Of a stretch of 64,000 nucleotides of DNA, positions 47,814-58,727 are shown one piece after another. The translations under genes and the position numbers were made by a program. Origin of the DNA: Isoetes taiwanensis (Eukaryota > Streptophyta > Lycopodiopsida > Isoetales > Isoetaceae); NCBI GenBank assembly GCA_021234155.1, contig JAJEKV010000004.1:18845310-18909309 (forward strand). Direction: 5' to 3'. Below the pieces are notes generated by a model. It made no database searches, was not told where the DNA came from, and saw only the letters and a program-made list of their open reading frames with translations. Every line of letters begins with the position of its first letter. Position 1 is the first letter of the stretch.

Positions 47814-48116
47814 TCACATGTCCATGACCTCCTGAATGTATGATCCTAGCACCCGTACGGATGTCGTGGTCAATGTCACATGTAGCTGCTGGCCAGGCCT
47901 GACCAACTCAGCATAGCGCGTTCGGATTTGATCATATGCTGGGCAACTTTGAAGGGTATGAGATTCATCCTCAATGACTCCCATTTGGCAGCATTGACAG
48001 AGTCTGTCCTGACGTGGCTCACCAATCCATCTACCTGTCTCAATTCGAAGATGATGTGCCCCTGTGCGAATGGAGGCAATGAGTCTGCGTCTCTTCATGG
48101 GCAAGTGGGTGCGCAC
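47814..48116 (-). pseudogene. LINE C-terminal Cys/His fragment
   Basis: A 100-codon frame reads RTGAHHLRIETGRW, RLCQCCQMGVIEDESH and LQSCPAYDQIRTRYAEL. This is the C-terminal zinc-finger-like segment found after the reverse transcriptase in many LINEs. The CxCC...EDExH pattern is close to the tail of family N in this window (CRCCEMHAIEDEHH). No reverse transcriptase is attached. Confidence 0.75.
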
Positions 48117-48260
48117 CTAGTAATCCCAGATAATCGCTTAACTCAGTGCTCAACCTATGCTGCTGCTTGTCAATTAAGATATGCCCTTAAGTGTAAGACG
48201 AAGGGAATTTTCAAAGCAAGAAAAATCAGATCACCACTTAAGGAATTGAAAACTAAATGT

Positions 48261-48360
48261 CAGTAGAATGTAAGAGTGAAAACATCAGAAGATCTAACTG
48301 ATAATCACAGCAGCAGAATGTAGGAGTGAAAACATCAGAAGATCTAACTGATAATCACAA
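48261..48360. repeat. 50-bp tandem duplication
   Basis: Units at 48261-48310 and 48311-48360 share GAGTGAAAACATCAGAAGAT and CTAACTGATAATCACA with few changes. Confidence 0.9.
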
Positions 48361-48412
48361 GCACTGCTAACTTGTACATGAGCATAATTTTAGAATAGGA
48401 AGGTAAATGTAC

Positions 48413-48502
48413 TGCTCATAAAAGTTCAGAATTTATTGATAACAAAAGGAAAGGAGATGCTCATAAAAGTTCAGAACTTATGGATAACAAAATAGAAGGA
48501 GA
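48413..48502. repeat. 45-bp tandem duplication
   Basis: TGCTCATAAAAGTTCAGAA and TGATAACAAAA recur at 48413-48457 and 48458-48502 with a few mismatches. Confidence 0.9.
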
Positions 48503-49266
48503 TGAGATGTGATGTAAATGTCTGGACTGTCACCAAAATGCCACAATAACAGTAACAATTCACACGTGAATCAACCAACAAGCGAAATCAAAGTTCAGAT
48601 TTTTCACAAAATACCAGGGATGTGTCATAGCCATCATAGAATTCTTCAATCTTCAAGCAATTGCAGCACACAGGCATCTTCACCACATAACTGTAGCTTC
48701 CTTCAAGGTTTCGGTAGAGCAATATCCTCCAAAATATGGCCTTGAGAAGGAAACCCTCTGTGCAAAGACTACCTGGATCCAAAACAGCCGCAACACTTCT
48801 TCTCTAGCCGATCAGATGAAAGAAACATCTGCCCCTAGTCATTTTTAATAGAACACCCTCTTCTTTCCCTTCTAAAAATAGCCACAAATCCATCCCATTC
48901 TTCTGGAAACTTGCTTTTTGAAGATACCATGGATTTAGGGCGGATAAGGACATGTTCAGAGATGAAGAGATATGGATAAATGGCCAAAGAAAGAAAGAAA
49001 ACATAAGGCTTGGGCTTTCGTCTTTGCATGAGACGTTTTTGGCTTATAAGACAATAAAATGGTCAAGACTAAATTTTTCTCATGCTTCTCCACCATGATC
49101 GCAAAAGAAAAGGAAAATGTAAAGCAACGTAAGCCATGCACTTTTGTTTGTCTTTTTGCTTCAAAGGTAAAAGTAAAGTTACAACCATATAATAAAGGAA
49201 CACTTGGCAACATTTTTTTGTCTTTTTGAATAGTAAAGGAAAGAAGCAATAAGAGACAATTTTTTT
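48503..49266. other. No gene recognised
   Basis: Several overlapping short minus-strand open frames (for example 48804-49004 and 48956-49249) have no recognisable motif. The stretch ends in a poly(T)-rich run at the left LTR-like repeat. Confidence 0.4.
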
Positions 49267-49855
49267 TGTCTTTTTCTTTTCAATAAGAAATGAAGAAAGC
49301 AAATGGCAATTCTAACAAACAAATGTGCAGGAAAACAAGGGCAAATGGGCACAGACTTATCTTCCATGGATTAGACATTGATGCTACCCCTTTTTTTATT
49401 TTGCATGATTACGAGGAAAAACTCCCATAGAAATATAAGTGCAGTACATGGGTAGTAGAGCATGGGCATTAGAATGAGGGCAAGAGAAGGTCTTACAGAT
49501 GCATGGCATGGAATATATGAAACACGAATAGGAAAAGCTTTTTTAAGGCGTATGGCATGGAATTAATGGAATAAAAGGGCAAAATATAGATAAAATCCAT
49601 GGCAAACCTCCCTAAAACTTGCGCAAACACCAAACTTCACCTGCCTAACTTGTATCCTCGTCAAACACTTATTTCTGCAAATCCACTGCCCGCATCTTCT
49701 ATGATGGTATGATATCCCTTGTACTCTGTTATTATCTGACCTGAATTGCTTGATTGATCACCTGCTAAATGCAAACTAGATGAGATAACAATTAGCACTA
49801 GATAAAAAAAAGCTAGAGTCAAAATATGATGGCTACTCGCAAGAGCAAGCCATCA
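49267..49855 (-). repeat. LTR-like repeat, left (uninterrupted) copy
   Basis: Bounded by TG at 49267 and CA at 49854-49855. Alignable end to end with the split right copy. It supplies the empty Helitron site: ACTCCCATAGAAATATAAG at about 49424-49442. Confidence 0.75.
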
Positions 49856-49884
49856 TTAGGCCCAAAACAACCTGGCTGGTCCCC

Positions 49885-51623
49885 TCAGCCAGTTGGCCAG
49901 TACACCTTGAGGGATGAACCATTGATTGAGTTATCAAATCGCTTCCCATCAAGGGTCTTCAGAAGATAGGTATGATTCCTTAACACCTCATCGATGACGT
50001 ATGGTCCCTGCCAAATACTCTGAAATTTCTTGCGGTTATCTTCCTTGGGCTTGTACCATCGAAGGACTAATTGTTCATGCTGAAAATACTGCGTATGCTG
50101 AGACTTCTTGCTGAACATCCTTTGTTGCTGTTCTTTTCTGAATTTTTGTGCCAAATAGGCCATGTGCCTATCCTCGTCCAATTGCTCCAAAGTTAGCAAC
50201 CTGTTCCTCAATTGGTCTTCTTGTGTGCCATGATGCTCTAAGGTTATCCTCAAAGACGGCAGCTCAATCTCTATAGGTAACACTGACTCCTTCCCATATA
50301 CCAATTGGAAAGGTGTATATCCTGTAGCGTGTTTCTCATGAGTTCTATATGACCATAATGCTGCTGATATATGAGAATGCCAATTTCCTTTGTGTTCTTC
50401 AATTGTCTTCCGCAATATCTGAATCATTTGTTTATTGGAGCTTTCTGCTTGCCCATTACATTGGGGATAATATGCAGCCGAAAACCTCTGCTTCAACTTT
50501 AGTTGCGAAACAAGATCTGCAACAACTTCGTTCATAAAATGGCTGCCTCTATCGCTGACCAGTACCTGTGGAACTCCAAACCTGCACACAAGTTGGTGAA
50601 ACACAAATGAACTAGTTACTGTTGCAATAGCAGATCTGGTTGGCAGCGCCTCCACCCACTTGGTAAAATAATCGGTAGCCATTATGACATATTGGTGACC
50701 TGCAGAAGAAGGGGGCAATGGACCTATGAAATCTAATCCCCAAGTATGGAATGGCTCAATATGTGGGATGGTATCCAAGGGAGCAGAATTTAATCGCTTA
50801 GGGGCATACAACTGGCAAGCATGACATCGTTGGCAATAAGCATGCGCATCTCTAAAGACTGTTGGCCAATAATATCCAGCCCTAAGTATCCTGCTGTAGC
50901 ATCTCCTGCAAAATGTCCTGCACAAATCCCTCGGTGACATGACTCTAATACCCAACCCTGTTCTTCTTCATTCAAACATCGCATAAGTGGGCCTGCTACA
51001 CTCTTTCTACAAAGAATATCTTCCACCATGACATAATGATGCAATTCAGATTTAAATTTTCTAAGATCAGACTTCGTGTATATAGTAGGCAGAGGAATAT
51101 CATTAAGCAAATTAATATAAGGCAACATCCAAGAATTGTGCACAGAAATATGATGTACTAATGGAGAAACATGCATATTATTTTCTTCCTCTAATTCCTG
51201 ATTATCAAATTGAAATGCATATGGCAAATAAGAGCTAGGATTACTCTGAGCAGTAAGTAACTTCACATGAAAATCAAATTGATGCAAGAACACCATCCAC
51301 CTATGCATTTTTGCTTTTTTCAAAGTTTTACTATTGATGAGACTCATTGGGTTCCTCTTGGCAACCACCTTTGTATGCTGCTGCAAAAGAAGATGCTCAT
51401 GCTTTTGAAAGCAAAACACCAAGGCTGCTGCATACTTTTCCAGTAAGGGATATCTAGCCTCTATTGCACTCCATAATTTTCCGGAATAACTAATAACTTT
51501 AAATTCTTTGCACCCTTGCTTTTGGCATAAAGTAACACCGCAAGCCCACTCAGTAACGGCTAAGAATACTATAAAAGGCTGATCTAAGTCCGGGGACAAT
51601 GGGCATGAAATGGAAGCTATCAA
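49885..51623 (-). pseudogene. Ty3/gypsy RNase H and integrase remnant
   Basis: The RNase H part (51623 to about 51000, 277-codon frame) has LDQPFIVFLAVTEWACGVTL and YPLLEKYAAALVF. The integrase frame (50955-49885) has a Cys pair in the zinc-binding head (YCQRCHACQ), the catalytic core FHTWGLDFIGPLP ... VSDRGSHFMNEV ... YYPQCNGQAESSNKQM (D, D, E) and a C-terminal segment YVIDEVLRNHTYLLKTL. A frameshift joins the two frames near 50940. Integrase inserts the double-stranded DNA copy. The upstream polyprotein is gone. Confidence 0.88.
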
Positions 51624-51769
51624 TATATTTTAAAGAATGCATGCAGAAGGCATAATTCTTCACAAAGCTACAATTACTAGTTTTCTTTTCACATGTAGCA
51701 GTGCCGGCTTATTAAATGAAGGATGCCATTGGTTTCTGTCCTTGAGTAAGGATATTTATATTGAAGTTG

Positions 51770-52000
51770 AGGAATAATACAATTGTATCATTAGTATTCT
51801 TGGTCGATCAAGAAAATTAGATGAAGTATATGATTTTGTAAACAGTATGTCCATTAGCACATCTCTAGTGTCTGCAACAACCTTTCTGAGTGTCTTGAAA
51901 GCTCATAGTGAGTAACAAGGAGCGCAATATTCCTTGGAGCTAGATAGTGGGGAAAGTTCACCTTATATATAATTTATCTAGCATCCATTCCACTGTCATA
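51770..52000 (+). pseudogene. PPR C-terminal (E-region) fragment
   Basis: The plus strand reads IISILGRSRKLDEVYDFVNS, then SATTFLSVLKAHSE, then YSLELDSGESSPYI. This is the typical end of a PLS-class PPR protein (the LGR-G-L-EA-FI pattern and the E-motif LE-P-S-PY). Stops interrupt it. It sits inside the LTR element's interval, where the polymerase should be, and it may be a captured host fragment. Confidence 0.65.
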
Positions 52001-52532
52001 TCTTTTGAAAGATAATTGTTTTTTGTTATCAAGCCTATCCTGACTGTAGAAAACAATTCATGTGCAGCTTCCATTCTCACTACTATAATAACACCTCCAA
52101 ATGTGCAAGCGTTCTCAATCAGGCATGAGCCTTGTGTAACATGGTTGTGGAAAGCAAGGTATTCTCTTGCCCAGAGTAAGTACCAAGTTTCCTTTGAACA
52201 TTGGCATTACCATGTTATTGGCATTATCATGTTGCAATGCTTTAAAAGTTTAGAAAACTGCTGCCATACAAAGTTGTCTATATTGTTGAGAGCCTATTTT
52301 ATCAGCAACTTTGCCTATTTTGAGAGAAACAATGAGAGAAACAACAGCTAAAAGATATTATTTATCCAGAAATTTGCTAGGATGTGATGCATGCTATAGT
52401 TATCTCAACTATATGTTTGGTCAATTCGCGAGATCCTTAGCCAGAGCATCTGGTCAATTCGTGAGACTACAGGCCGATTCTGGCATTTTGTATCTCCTCC
52501 TTCATTCCATATATGATCCAAAACGTCTTCAT

Positions 52533-52610
52533 ACAAACCCATTATTGGCTGTAAACTGGCGGTCATTTCTGTTCCTCGGCAGCCATTCTGGAAACCGACT
52601 AACCGGTGTT
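52533..52610 (-). repeat. Dispersed repeat R1, copy 3
   Basis: The plus strand reads ACCCATTATTGGCTGTAAAC, TGGCGGTC and GGCAGCCATTCTGGAAACC. This is the inverse of 41844-41917 and the same orientation as 8120-8183. Confidence 0.65.
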
Positions 52611-52804
52611 CTGGCGATAGTGGCTGCTGTAGCTCCAGCTTTAGCTGCACAAAGACCGTTCAGCTAGCTCACAATCGAGGGGCACTTATGAACGGGCTTA
52701 TACAGGAATGTAGGGGATCTACAAACTGATTGTAAGAACATGATAGGGGTCTACTTTAATTTAAATATAGATTGTGACAACATGACTTCACGGTTTGATT
52801 TAGG

Positions 52805-52859
52805 CTAGTTCACCCTCAAGAAACTAGAGGGCAACCCGCCGTGCGCAGCACCTTGTTTT
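52805..52859 (-). repeat. Short repeat R2, copy 2
   Basis: The reverse complement gives AACAAGGTGCTGCGCA and GGTTGCCCTCTAG, matching 42011-42062. It abuts the right LTR-like copy. Confidence 0.5.
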
Positions 52860-53020
52860 TGTCTTTTTCTTTTCAATAAGAAATGAAGAAAGCAAATGGC
52901 AATTCTAACAAACAAATGTGCAGGAAAACACGGGCAAATGGCACAGACTTATCTTCCATGGATTAGACATTGATGCTACCCCTTTTTTTTATTTTGCATG
53001 ATTACAAGGAAAAACTCCCA
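52860..53020 (-). repeat. LTR-like repeat, right copy, part 1
   Basis: Matches 49267-49429 and then stops at ...ACTCCCA, exactly where the Helitron begins. Confidence 0.8.
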
Positions 53021-53383
53021 TCCTATCCTATATTATAAAACCGTGGCGTCGGTCTGTTCGCTTGATCGACGGCCGAGATCGCACCAATGTCCCTGCCCCC
53101 GCCAGACGGCCCAGATTTGTCTGTTTATGGTTGTGCCCCTATCAAACGGCCTAGATTGTGCCACGTAGCATAATTTGAACCATTTTTTTATAATATAGGA
53201 AAAAAAAATGAAAGGGTGCGAAATTATTTTTGCCCGTGGCTTTCCGGTTCTAGCTCTCCGTCACTGCTAGGGGAAAGCTTGGAAAGGAAGCCAGCGACCC
53301 CAATATTTCATCTCTGTTGTTCAAATAAAATAACAGGGTTCTCGCTCCTTATTGCAGCTTTCATCAGTCCGTTGGAGCATGCA

Positions 53384-53438
53384 ACCATCTGCAATCCAGG
53401 AACAGACTGGAAATATCCAGGAACCATCTGCAATCCAG
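53384..53438. repeat. 16-bp direct repeats at the broken end of the PDH exon
   Basis: ACCATCTGCAATCCAG occurs at 53384-53399 and 53423-53438. The pyruvate dehydrogenase homology ends in the second copy, so the repeat marks the break. Confidence 0.75.
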
Positions 53439-53832
53439 TCGTTGAGAATGTTCTGCCCTAAGCTGCCTGCCGAAACCGCCAGGGCCCCTAATGACACAAG
53501 GAATTTTGAACTGTCCACCTGAGGTATAGTGAAGCATGCCACAGTTATTTGAAATCTGGTTGAATGCAAACAGCAGGAAACCCATGTTCATGCCCTCAAT
53601 GACTGGGCGCAAGCCTGTCATGGCAGCACCAATGGCCATGCCAGTAAACGAATTCTCACAAAGAGGGGTATCAAGCAGTCTCAGATCCACAAACTCCTCT
53701 GCAAAACCCTTAGTGACTTTGTATGAGCCACCATAATGGCCAACGTCCTCTCTAATGACAACTACTTTGAAATCCCTTCCCATCTCCTCTTCCAAACCTT
53801 CTCGGAGGGCCTCAAAAAGCAGCACTTCATGC
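53436..53832 (-). pseudogene. Plastid-type pyruvate dehydrogenase E1-beta exon fragment
   Basis: The minus strand opens after a splice acceptor (CCACAG at 53838-53833) and reads [58 protein letters not shown] and [19 protein letters not shown], ending [15 protein letters not shown]. This is the N-terminal half of the thiamine-diphosphate-dependent E1 beta subunit of the chloroplast complex, which makes acetyl-CoA for fatty acid synthesis. The frame is open throughout, suggesting recent capture. It is truncated on both sides and joined to repetitive DNA at 53436, so no working enzyme is made. Confidence 0.9.
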
Positions 53833-53838
53833 CTGTGG

Positions 53839-54832
53839 CATTACATTAAAAAGCAGCAACTAATGCAACAATTATGTTTTTGTGAAACAATTATAAAAGG
53901 GAAGTGGAATTGGTTACTGTTAAAGGGCAGCAGAATTGGGCAGCATAAAATTCCAGGGAATTGGGTGGATCTAGATTTACTTGCAGGGTGTTTTTGACTG
54001 CTGCATTCATCTACAATGCTACGTTTTTCTGTGTTCTTGCTCTTTTCGAAGGTTGTAGCTTCTTATAAAAAGGTAAATTGCATTTGATTAGTTTGTGGAA
54101 ACGTTTCTTCATCAATTCATTCATCAGACCTTCAATGACAGACTGACAGAAATTGTGACAAAAGCATGAGCATCAATTTCGGCCTGTTACCAAGGTTAGT
54201 AACATGAAATTGAATTATTGTCTGAGGTGAAATTTATGATTTCTAGAAATGGATTTGATAATGTGGCCTCCTTATGCCACAGATAAAAGGTCATGTATTT
54301 TATTTCCGTGGCAGCTCAATGCCCCTTTGGTCTTTTGTTCGATCACTCCATCTTTAGTCATAAGGCATAGTCATATCTCTCCTATGGCATGCGTGAAATT
54401 GTAGTATAAGAAACTTCTGACTTTCTTTTTGTTACTTTTCTTGATTTAAAACTGACCTTTTTTGTGCAGGTGGATCATTCAGGTGAATCATGTTAATTTT
54501 TTTTGGACAGAGTGAAGGCCATCTTGAAGAAAAATTTGAGGAGGAGCTATGTCTTGCATTTACTATTCTGCAAGAAATACATAGTATTGTTGAATCAACA
54601 CTTATAATTGAGTAGAGTGGCTTGATGGGTTGCCTGCATTCCAGACGAGAATGCCTCTTTATGCCTAGCCAGCTTTAGTGCCCTGCAATAAAAAAAACTA
54701 TTCTAGAACTGAAGCTTCAGAAGCAAGTATATGGCATTTGGAATCGGCTTGCTCCTGGCTTGCTCCTTGCTCTTCATTTCCCTTGCAATCATATGATATG
54801 TCCCAGTTTCAGATGCACTTTTCAGGTATTAA
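53839..54832. other. Helitron filler, no gene recognised
   Basis: No motif is seen on either strand. Part may be intron of the captured PDH gene or 5' DNA of the PPR piece. Confidence 0.4.
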
Positions 54833-55649
54833 GAATTGTAAGTATGTAAGAAACATTCTCCAGGGAAGAATTATGCATTGTCAAATTATAGAAAGCAGAC
54901 TTTAATCAGATATTGTAATTGCCAACTTGCTGATAGATATGTATGTTAAATGTGGAAACATGGCAATTGCAAGGGAAGTCTTTGAAAACTCAACAAACAA
55001 AGAGTTGGTGTCTTGGAGTACAATAATTGCAGAATATATTCAACATGGAGAGCTGCTTCTAGCATTAAGCTGTTTTGACATAGCGCAACAGAATGGATTA
55101 GAGCTGAATGATGTCATCTTCTTGAGCATTTTAAAAGCATGTGCCAGCATTAGATCAATAGAGCAAGTTAGGAAAATTCACTGTGATGTTATTAAATAAA
55201 ATGAACAGTTCAATTCAATGTTGGTAAGTGCCATGATAGACATGTATATGAGATGTGGAAGTCTTATGGAGGCATGTAAAACATTTGATGCATCCTTAGA
55301 TGTCAACCTGATGTCATAGAATGTTATGCTTTCTGGATATCTGGATATGCTTTACACGGGGAAGGCTATATGGCTCTAGAACATTTTGCAAAAATGCAAG
55401 AGAAAGCAGTCAAACCAGATGAGGTCACATTTTTAAGCATCTTGCGAGCGTGTGGCAGCATAGGTGCAATAGAGGGAGTGCATTGATTGATATGTATGTG
55501 AAATGTGGTAGTTTGTTAGAGGGACAAAAGGTCTTTAATCATATGATTAACTACGATGTCATAGCCTGGAGTTCAATGATTGCTGGATATTGTCATTATG
55601 GGAAAGATGATTCAGCACTGCAATGTTTTTATGAAATGTTGCACATATA
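54833..55649 (+). pseudogene. PPR repeats captured by the Helitron
   Basis: Consecutive PLS-type motifs are LLIDMYVKCGNMAIAREVFE (54927 onward), LVSWSTIIAEYIQHGELLLA, DVIFLSILKACASIRSIEQV, AMIDMYMRCGSLMEA, LIDMYVKCGSLLEGQKVFN and DVIAWSSMIAGYCHYGKDDS. At least four motifs are present. A TAA/TAG at several places (near 54904, 55196 and 55317) and frame shifts prevent translation as one protein. Both ends of the gene are missing. The original protein would have been an organellar RNA-binding factor. Confidence 0.88.
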
Positions 55650-56178
55650 ACATGCGGTTACCCTATCCCATAAGATCAATCGAACATCATGAATCATTTA
55701 ACATAGCTCAAATGTGCCATTACATATGGACCATAAATACAAAAATATTGCCATGCAACACATGGGATCATGGATGCAACTAGAACTTCAAAGTTGCACC
55801 GTTTAACAGGAGATGAAACAAACAAGAAACATGTTTGATTGAATAGAGATAAACATTTTTATCAGTGTTCATATTTGGGGATTGAATAGGACATGTATAT
55901 GTTTTTTATCAAATTTCACAGTGGAATAAATGATGTGGACTTTAACGATAAGGATATGGTAGAAGCAGAAAACAGTTTTAAGGAGACAACATCGTGCACT
56001 GCCTTTTTAAATCTGCTGTCCAAGATTTCCTCAAAGTAGAGCTTCTATGTCTTATGTAATTACATTTTTAATGTTTATACACTGCCTTATAGAATGTTGA
56101 TGAAGGTTGATTTTATCGAATGTACTCAAAAAGCCTAAATTTTTGCTAAGAAGCTAACTCATGTATACTGCACATTAG
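55650..56178. other. Helitron filler, no gene recognised
   Basis: No coding motif. It may be intron of the captured SCAR gene, since an acceptor-like ACATTAG precedes the next fragment. Confidence 0.35.
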
Positions 56179-56664
56179 GCTTGCAGCAGAGATATTTTTG
56201 ACTTGCATGAAGAGGCTAAGGCTGAACGATGTTTGCTCTCAAAATCAAATCAACTACGTTTCATTTTATCTAAGGGTAAAGGTAAGGAAACTAATGGTGA
56301 GCATTTCTTAGGAGCAAGAAATGACTAAAAATTATACTCTTGAATAGGTGCCACTTGGCATGCAAAAATAGACATTCCACACAACCATTTCAGTCAATGA
56401 GACTTACCAAATTTCATTGAGAAGTTATATGAAGAATGTAGAGAGCCCCCCGTGCTATCTCTTCTTGACAAGTAAGTGCACATCAAGTATCGTGAAGTGT
56501 GGTTGAAATTTTGATTAATGTTTCCAAGCCAATTAAAGCCACACGTAATTTTCTTGCGAACATTCTACAGGTTTGATGCTGCCGGCCCTGGTGCATGTTT
56601 CAAAAGATACCCAGATCCATCCTTTATAAGGTATCAGAGGGATAAGAGAGTACGCCTGGACAAG
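56179..56664 (+). pseudogene. SCAR/WAVE gene fragment (three exon pieces)
   Basis: Piece 1 (about 56179-56285) follows an acceptor and reads LAAEIF, then one frame over DLHEEAKAERC. Piece 2 ends at a GT donor after 56472 and reads DLPNFIEKLYEECREPPVLS then LLDK. Piece 3 (56571-56664) reads FDAAGPGACFKRYPDPSF and joins piece 2 in phase. This order matches the N-terminal SCAR homology domain of plant SCAR/WAVE proteins, which activate ARP2/3 actin nucleation. The first piece has a frameshift; the 5' start and the whole C-terminal half are absent. Confidence 0.85.
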
Positions 56665-56919
56665 GTAAACTAACAAGTTTTTAGATGATAACCAGCCCTA
56701 AAAAGGAATTATTTAGCTCACATCAATAGAAAAGTATTTCAATGTGATAGTCTTTGGCTCCTGAATTTTTTTACGAAAAGTATTTCAATGTCATAGTCTT
56801 TGGCTCCTGAAATTTTTTACGGAGCCCTTTGTGGCAAAAGTGAACGTTACTCAATTTAATGTCACATACTCATAGATAACATATTACTCTCCGAATCTTC
56901 ATATACAATCACATAGAAA

Positions 56920-56936
56920 GCCCACCAACGGTGGGC
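56920..56936 (+). repeat. Helitron 3' terminal hairpin
   Basis: GCCCACC AAC GGTGGGC is a 7-bp perfect stem with a 3-nt loop, six bases before the terminal CTAG. Confidence 0.95.
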
Positions 56937-56946
56937 AATTTTCTAG

Positions 56947-57375
56947 TAGAAATATAAGTGCAGTACATGGGCAGTAGAGCATGGGCATTAGAATGAGGGC
57001 AAGAGAAGGTCTTACAGATGCATGGCATGGAATATATGAAACAAGAATAGGAAAAGCTTTTTTAAGGCGTATGGCATGGAATTAATGGAATAGAAGGGCA
57101 AAATATAGATAAAATCCATGGCAAACCTCCCTAAAACTTGCGCAAACACCAAACTTCACCTGCCTAACTTGTGTCCTCGTCAAACACTTATTTCTGCAAA
57201 TCCACTGCCCGCATCTTCTATGATGGTATGATATCCCTTGTACTCTGCTATTATCTGACCTGAATTGCTTGATTGATCACCTGCTAAATGCAAACTAGAT
57301 GAGATAACAATTAGCACTAGATAAAAAAAAAACTAGAGACAAAATATGATGGCTACTCGCAAGAGCAAGCCATCA
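56947..57375 (-). repeat. LTR-like repeat, right copy, part 2
   Basis: Continues the alignment with 49430-49855 straight after the Helitron, ending ...GCCATCA. Confidence 0.8.
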
Positions 57376-58497
57376 GCTGCTGGAGGGTTAGCAGGATTCG
57401 CAGCAGCTGGTGAGAATAATAAGTAACCAAACATGTAAGTAAACACAAGTTCTGTAGACTTGTACCAAAATAATCATTATGTCAAACTTGATATCATCCA
57501 AACAATAATGATCATAGTCACAGTGTTGTTTACACTTCTTAAGTTGAGATTTGGCTTTGTTCAAATACAAAACACTATTCACTTCAATGGACAACGTTGA
57601 TGCCCATTCACAATATACATGTCATCTTTCCGATAAATTGCTTGTAAGGTTAAAAGATACTCGCAATCACATGTTTTAAAATAAAGGTACCCAACTCAAT
57701 GACTCACCAAAAAGTCATGAAGTTTTGGTGAACAAAAGGGAAGATGCACCTCGGTGATAAAGAGAGCTTAGCTTCGAATTTTGCTATGTAGTGCAGTAGG
57801 GGCATTGCTAAGCCAGGAGGCTGAATTTCATGTGTTGAAAGTTTTTGCATGGGTTTGTATTTACTGATCTTACCCTACTTATTTGATCAAATGTTGGACT
57901 GCAAAATGGCAGAAGGAGATCTCGTCTGGGGATCAAAAAGACTTCAAATACTATTAAGTCGCATTAATTAAAGTGGGTCTCATGCCATTCCCACTTTTTT
58001 TTTGGAACCCTGTTATTTTACACGAAAAGGACGAGGGAAAGTTATTCGGCCTCTATGGCCATTCAGAATTTGAGTATTTATGTGTTAGGTTGGGTCCAAG
58101 CATACCATATCTTTCCCCCCATTTTTCTTGGATCGCGAGTCGAGAACAACAAGATTACAACTCAAACAAAGGAATCTCATTACACATTGAAAGCAAAGTT
58201 GTACTTGGAAAAAAAAAATTATTACTAACTTCAATAGTTACAACGTATTTTACAACGGACGCAGAGACCAAGGCGGTCTTGCTGTCACTACAGTCACATC
58301 ATCATAGTAGGTGGTCCACCTTAGAGGAAGAATGTGGGGGGCTTCTCCTTGCCGTCTATAAGCTTTGGGCACAACCTGAAGAACATGAAATGCCTTACGA
58401 GGAGGTGCCTCGTGAGCCACCCGCTGACTTGTCAACCTATTTCTCCACCCTCCTCTCGCATCTTTTCATCAATCGTTGGGTCAAATATGCTCATTCC
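57376..58497. other. No gene recognised; one stray palindrome half
   Basis: A 204-codon plus-strand frame (57973-58587) runs antisense to the hypothetical exon that follows and has no motif, so it is not called. GATCGCGAGTCGAGAAC near 58131-58147 is a half copy of the palindrome found in the flanking locus. Confidence 0.4.
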
Positions 58498-58727
58498 CTA
58501 ACCTCCGTGGATGTCATGCAATGCTTGCAAGATACTTTGAGCTTTCTGGACTTGCGAAATGTTCTTCCTTTCTTCCTCATCCATTGAGGTCACATAGCGT
58601 CTGCAATCACGAGCAAGCTTATCCCAAAGCCATGGTAAGAGTGTAGCCTGAGCATGATCTGTGCCAGAGCCACTTAGAACACAGAGAGACCCGATTAACA
58701 CAAAGAAGCATTCATTCCTTATAGCTG
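58498..58727 (-). pseudogene. Hypothetical terminal exon next to locus 3
   Basis: After a splice-acceptor-like GATTGGATGCAG the minus strand stays open for about 75 codons: LLPWLWDKLARDCRRYVTSM then DEEERKNISQ and QSILQALHDIHGG. No family is recognised. The upstream 126-bp array carries copies of its acceptor. It may be a downstream exon of the ParB/MTase-like/FCP1-like gene or of a neighbour. Confidence 0.4.

Larger units (their letters stand above)
53021..56946 (+). mobile_element. Non-autonomous Helitron carrying three host gene fragments
   Basis: The element starts TCCTATCCTATATTAT and ends with a hairpin (56920-56936) and, six bases later, CTAG at 56943-56946. It is inserted between A and T of the host, as Helitrons are. 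The left LTR-like copy reads CCCATAGAAA uninterrupted, so the empty site and both boundaries are known to the base. There is no Rep/helicase coding sequence, so it would need an autonomous partner for rolling-circle transposition. The cargo is a plastid pyruvate dehydrogenase E1-beta exon (minus), PPR repeats (plus) and SCAR exons (plus). Confidence 0.93.
49267..57375 (-). mobile_element. Ty3/gypsy-type LTR retrotransposon remnant, right LTR split by a Helitron
   Basis: Two direct repeats of about 590 bp that start TGTCTTTTTC and end GCCATCA (TG...CA) bracket minus-strand integrase and RNase H sequence. Left copy: 49267-49855. Right copy: 52860-53020 plus 56947-57375. Gag, protease and most of the reverse transcriptase are missing; a PPR fragment and repeats R1/R2 lie where they should be. 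No 5-bp target duplication is seen (left flank T-rich, right flank GCTGC). The boundary, the polarity or the pairing of these two repeats may therefore be secondary. Confidence 0.65.

Noticed and set aside
57973-58587. 204-codon plus-strand open frame
   Set aside because: It runs antisense to a more plausible minus-strand exon and contains no family motif.
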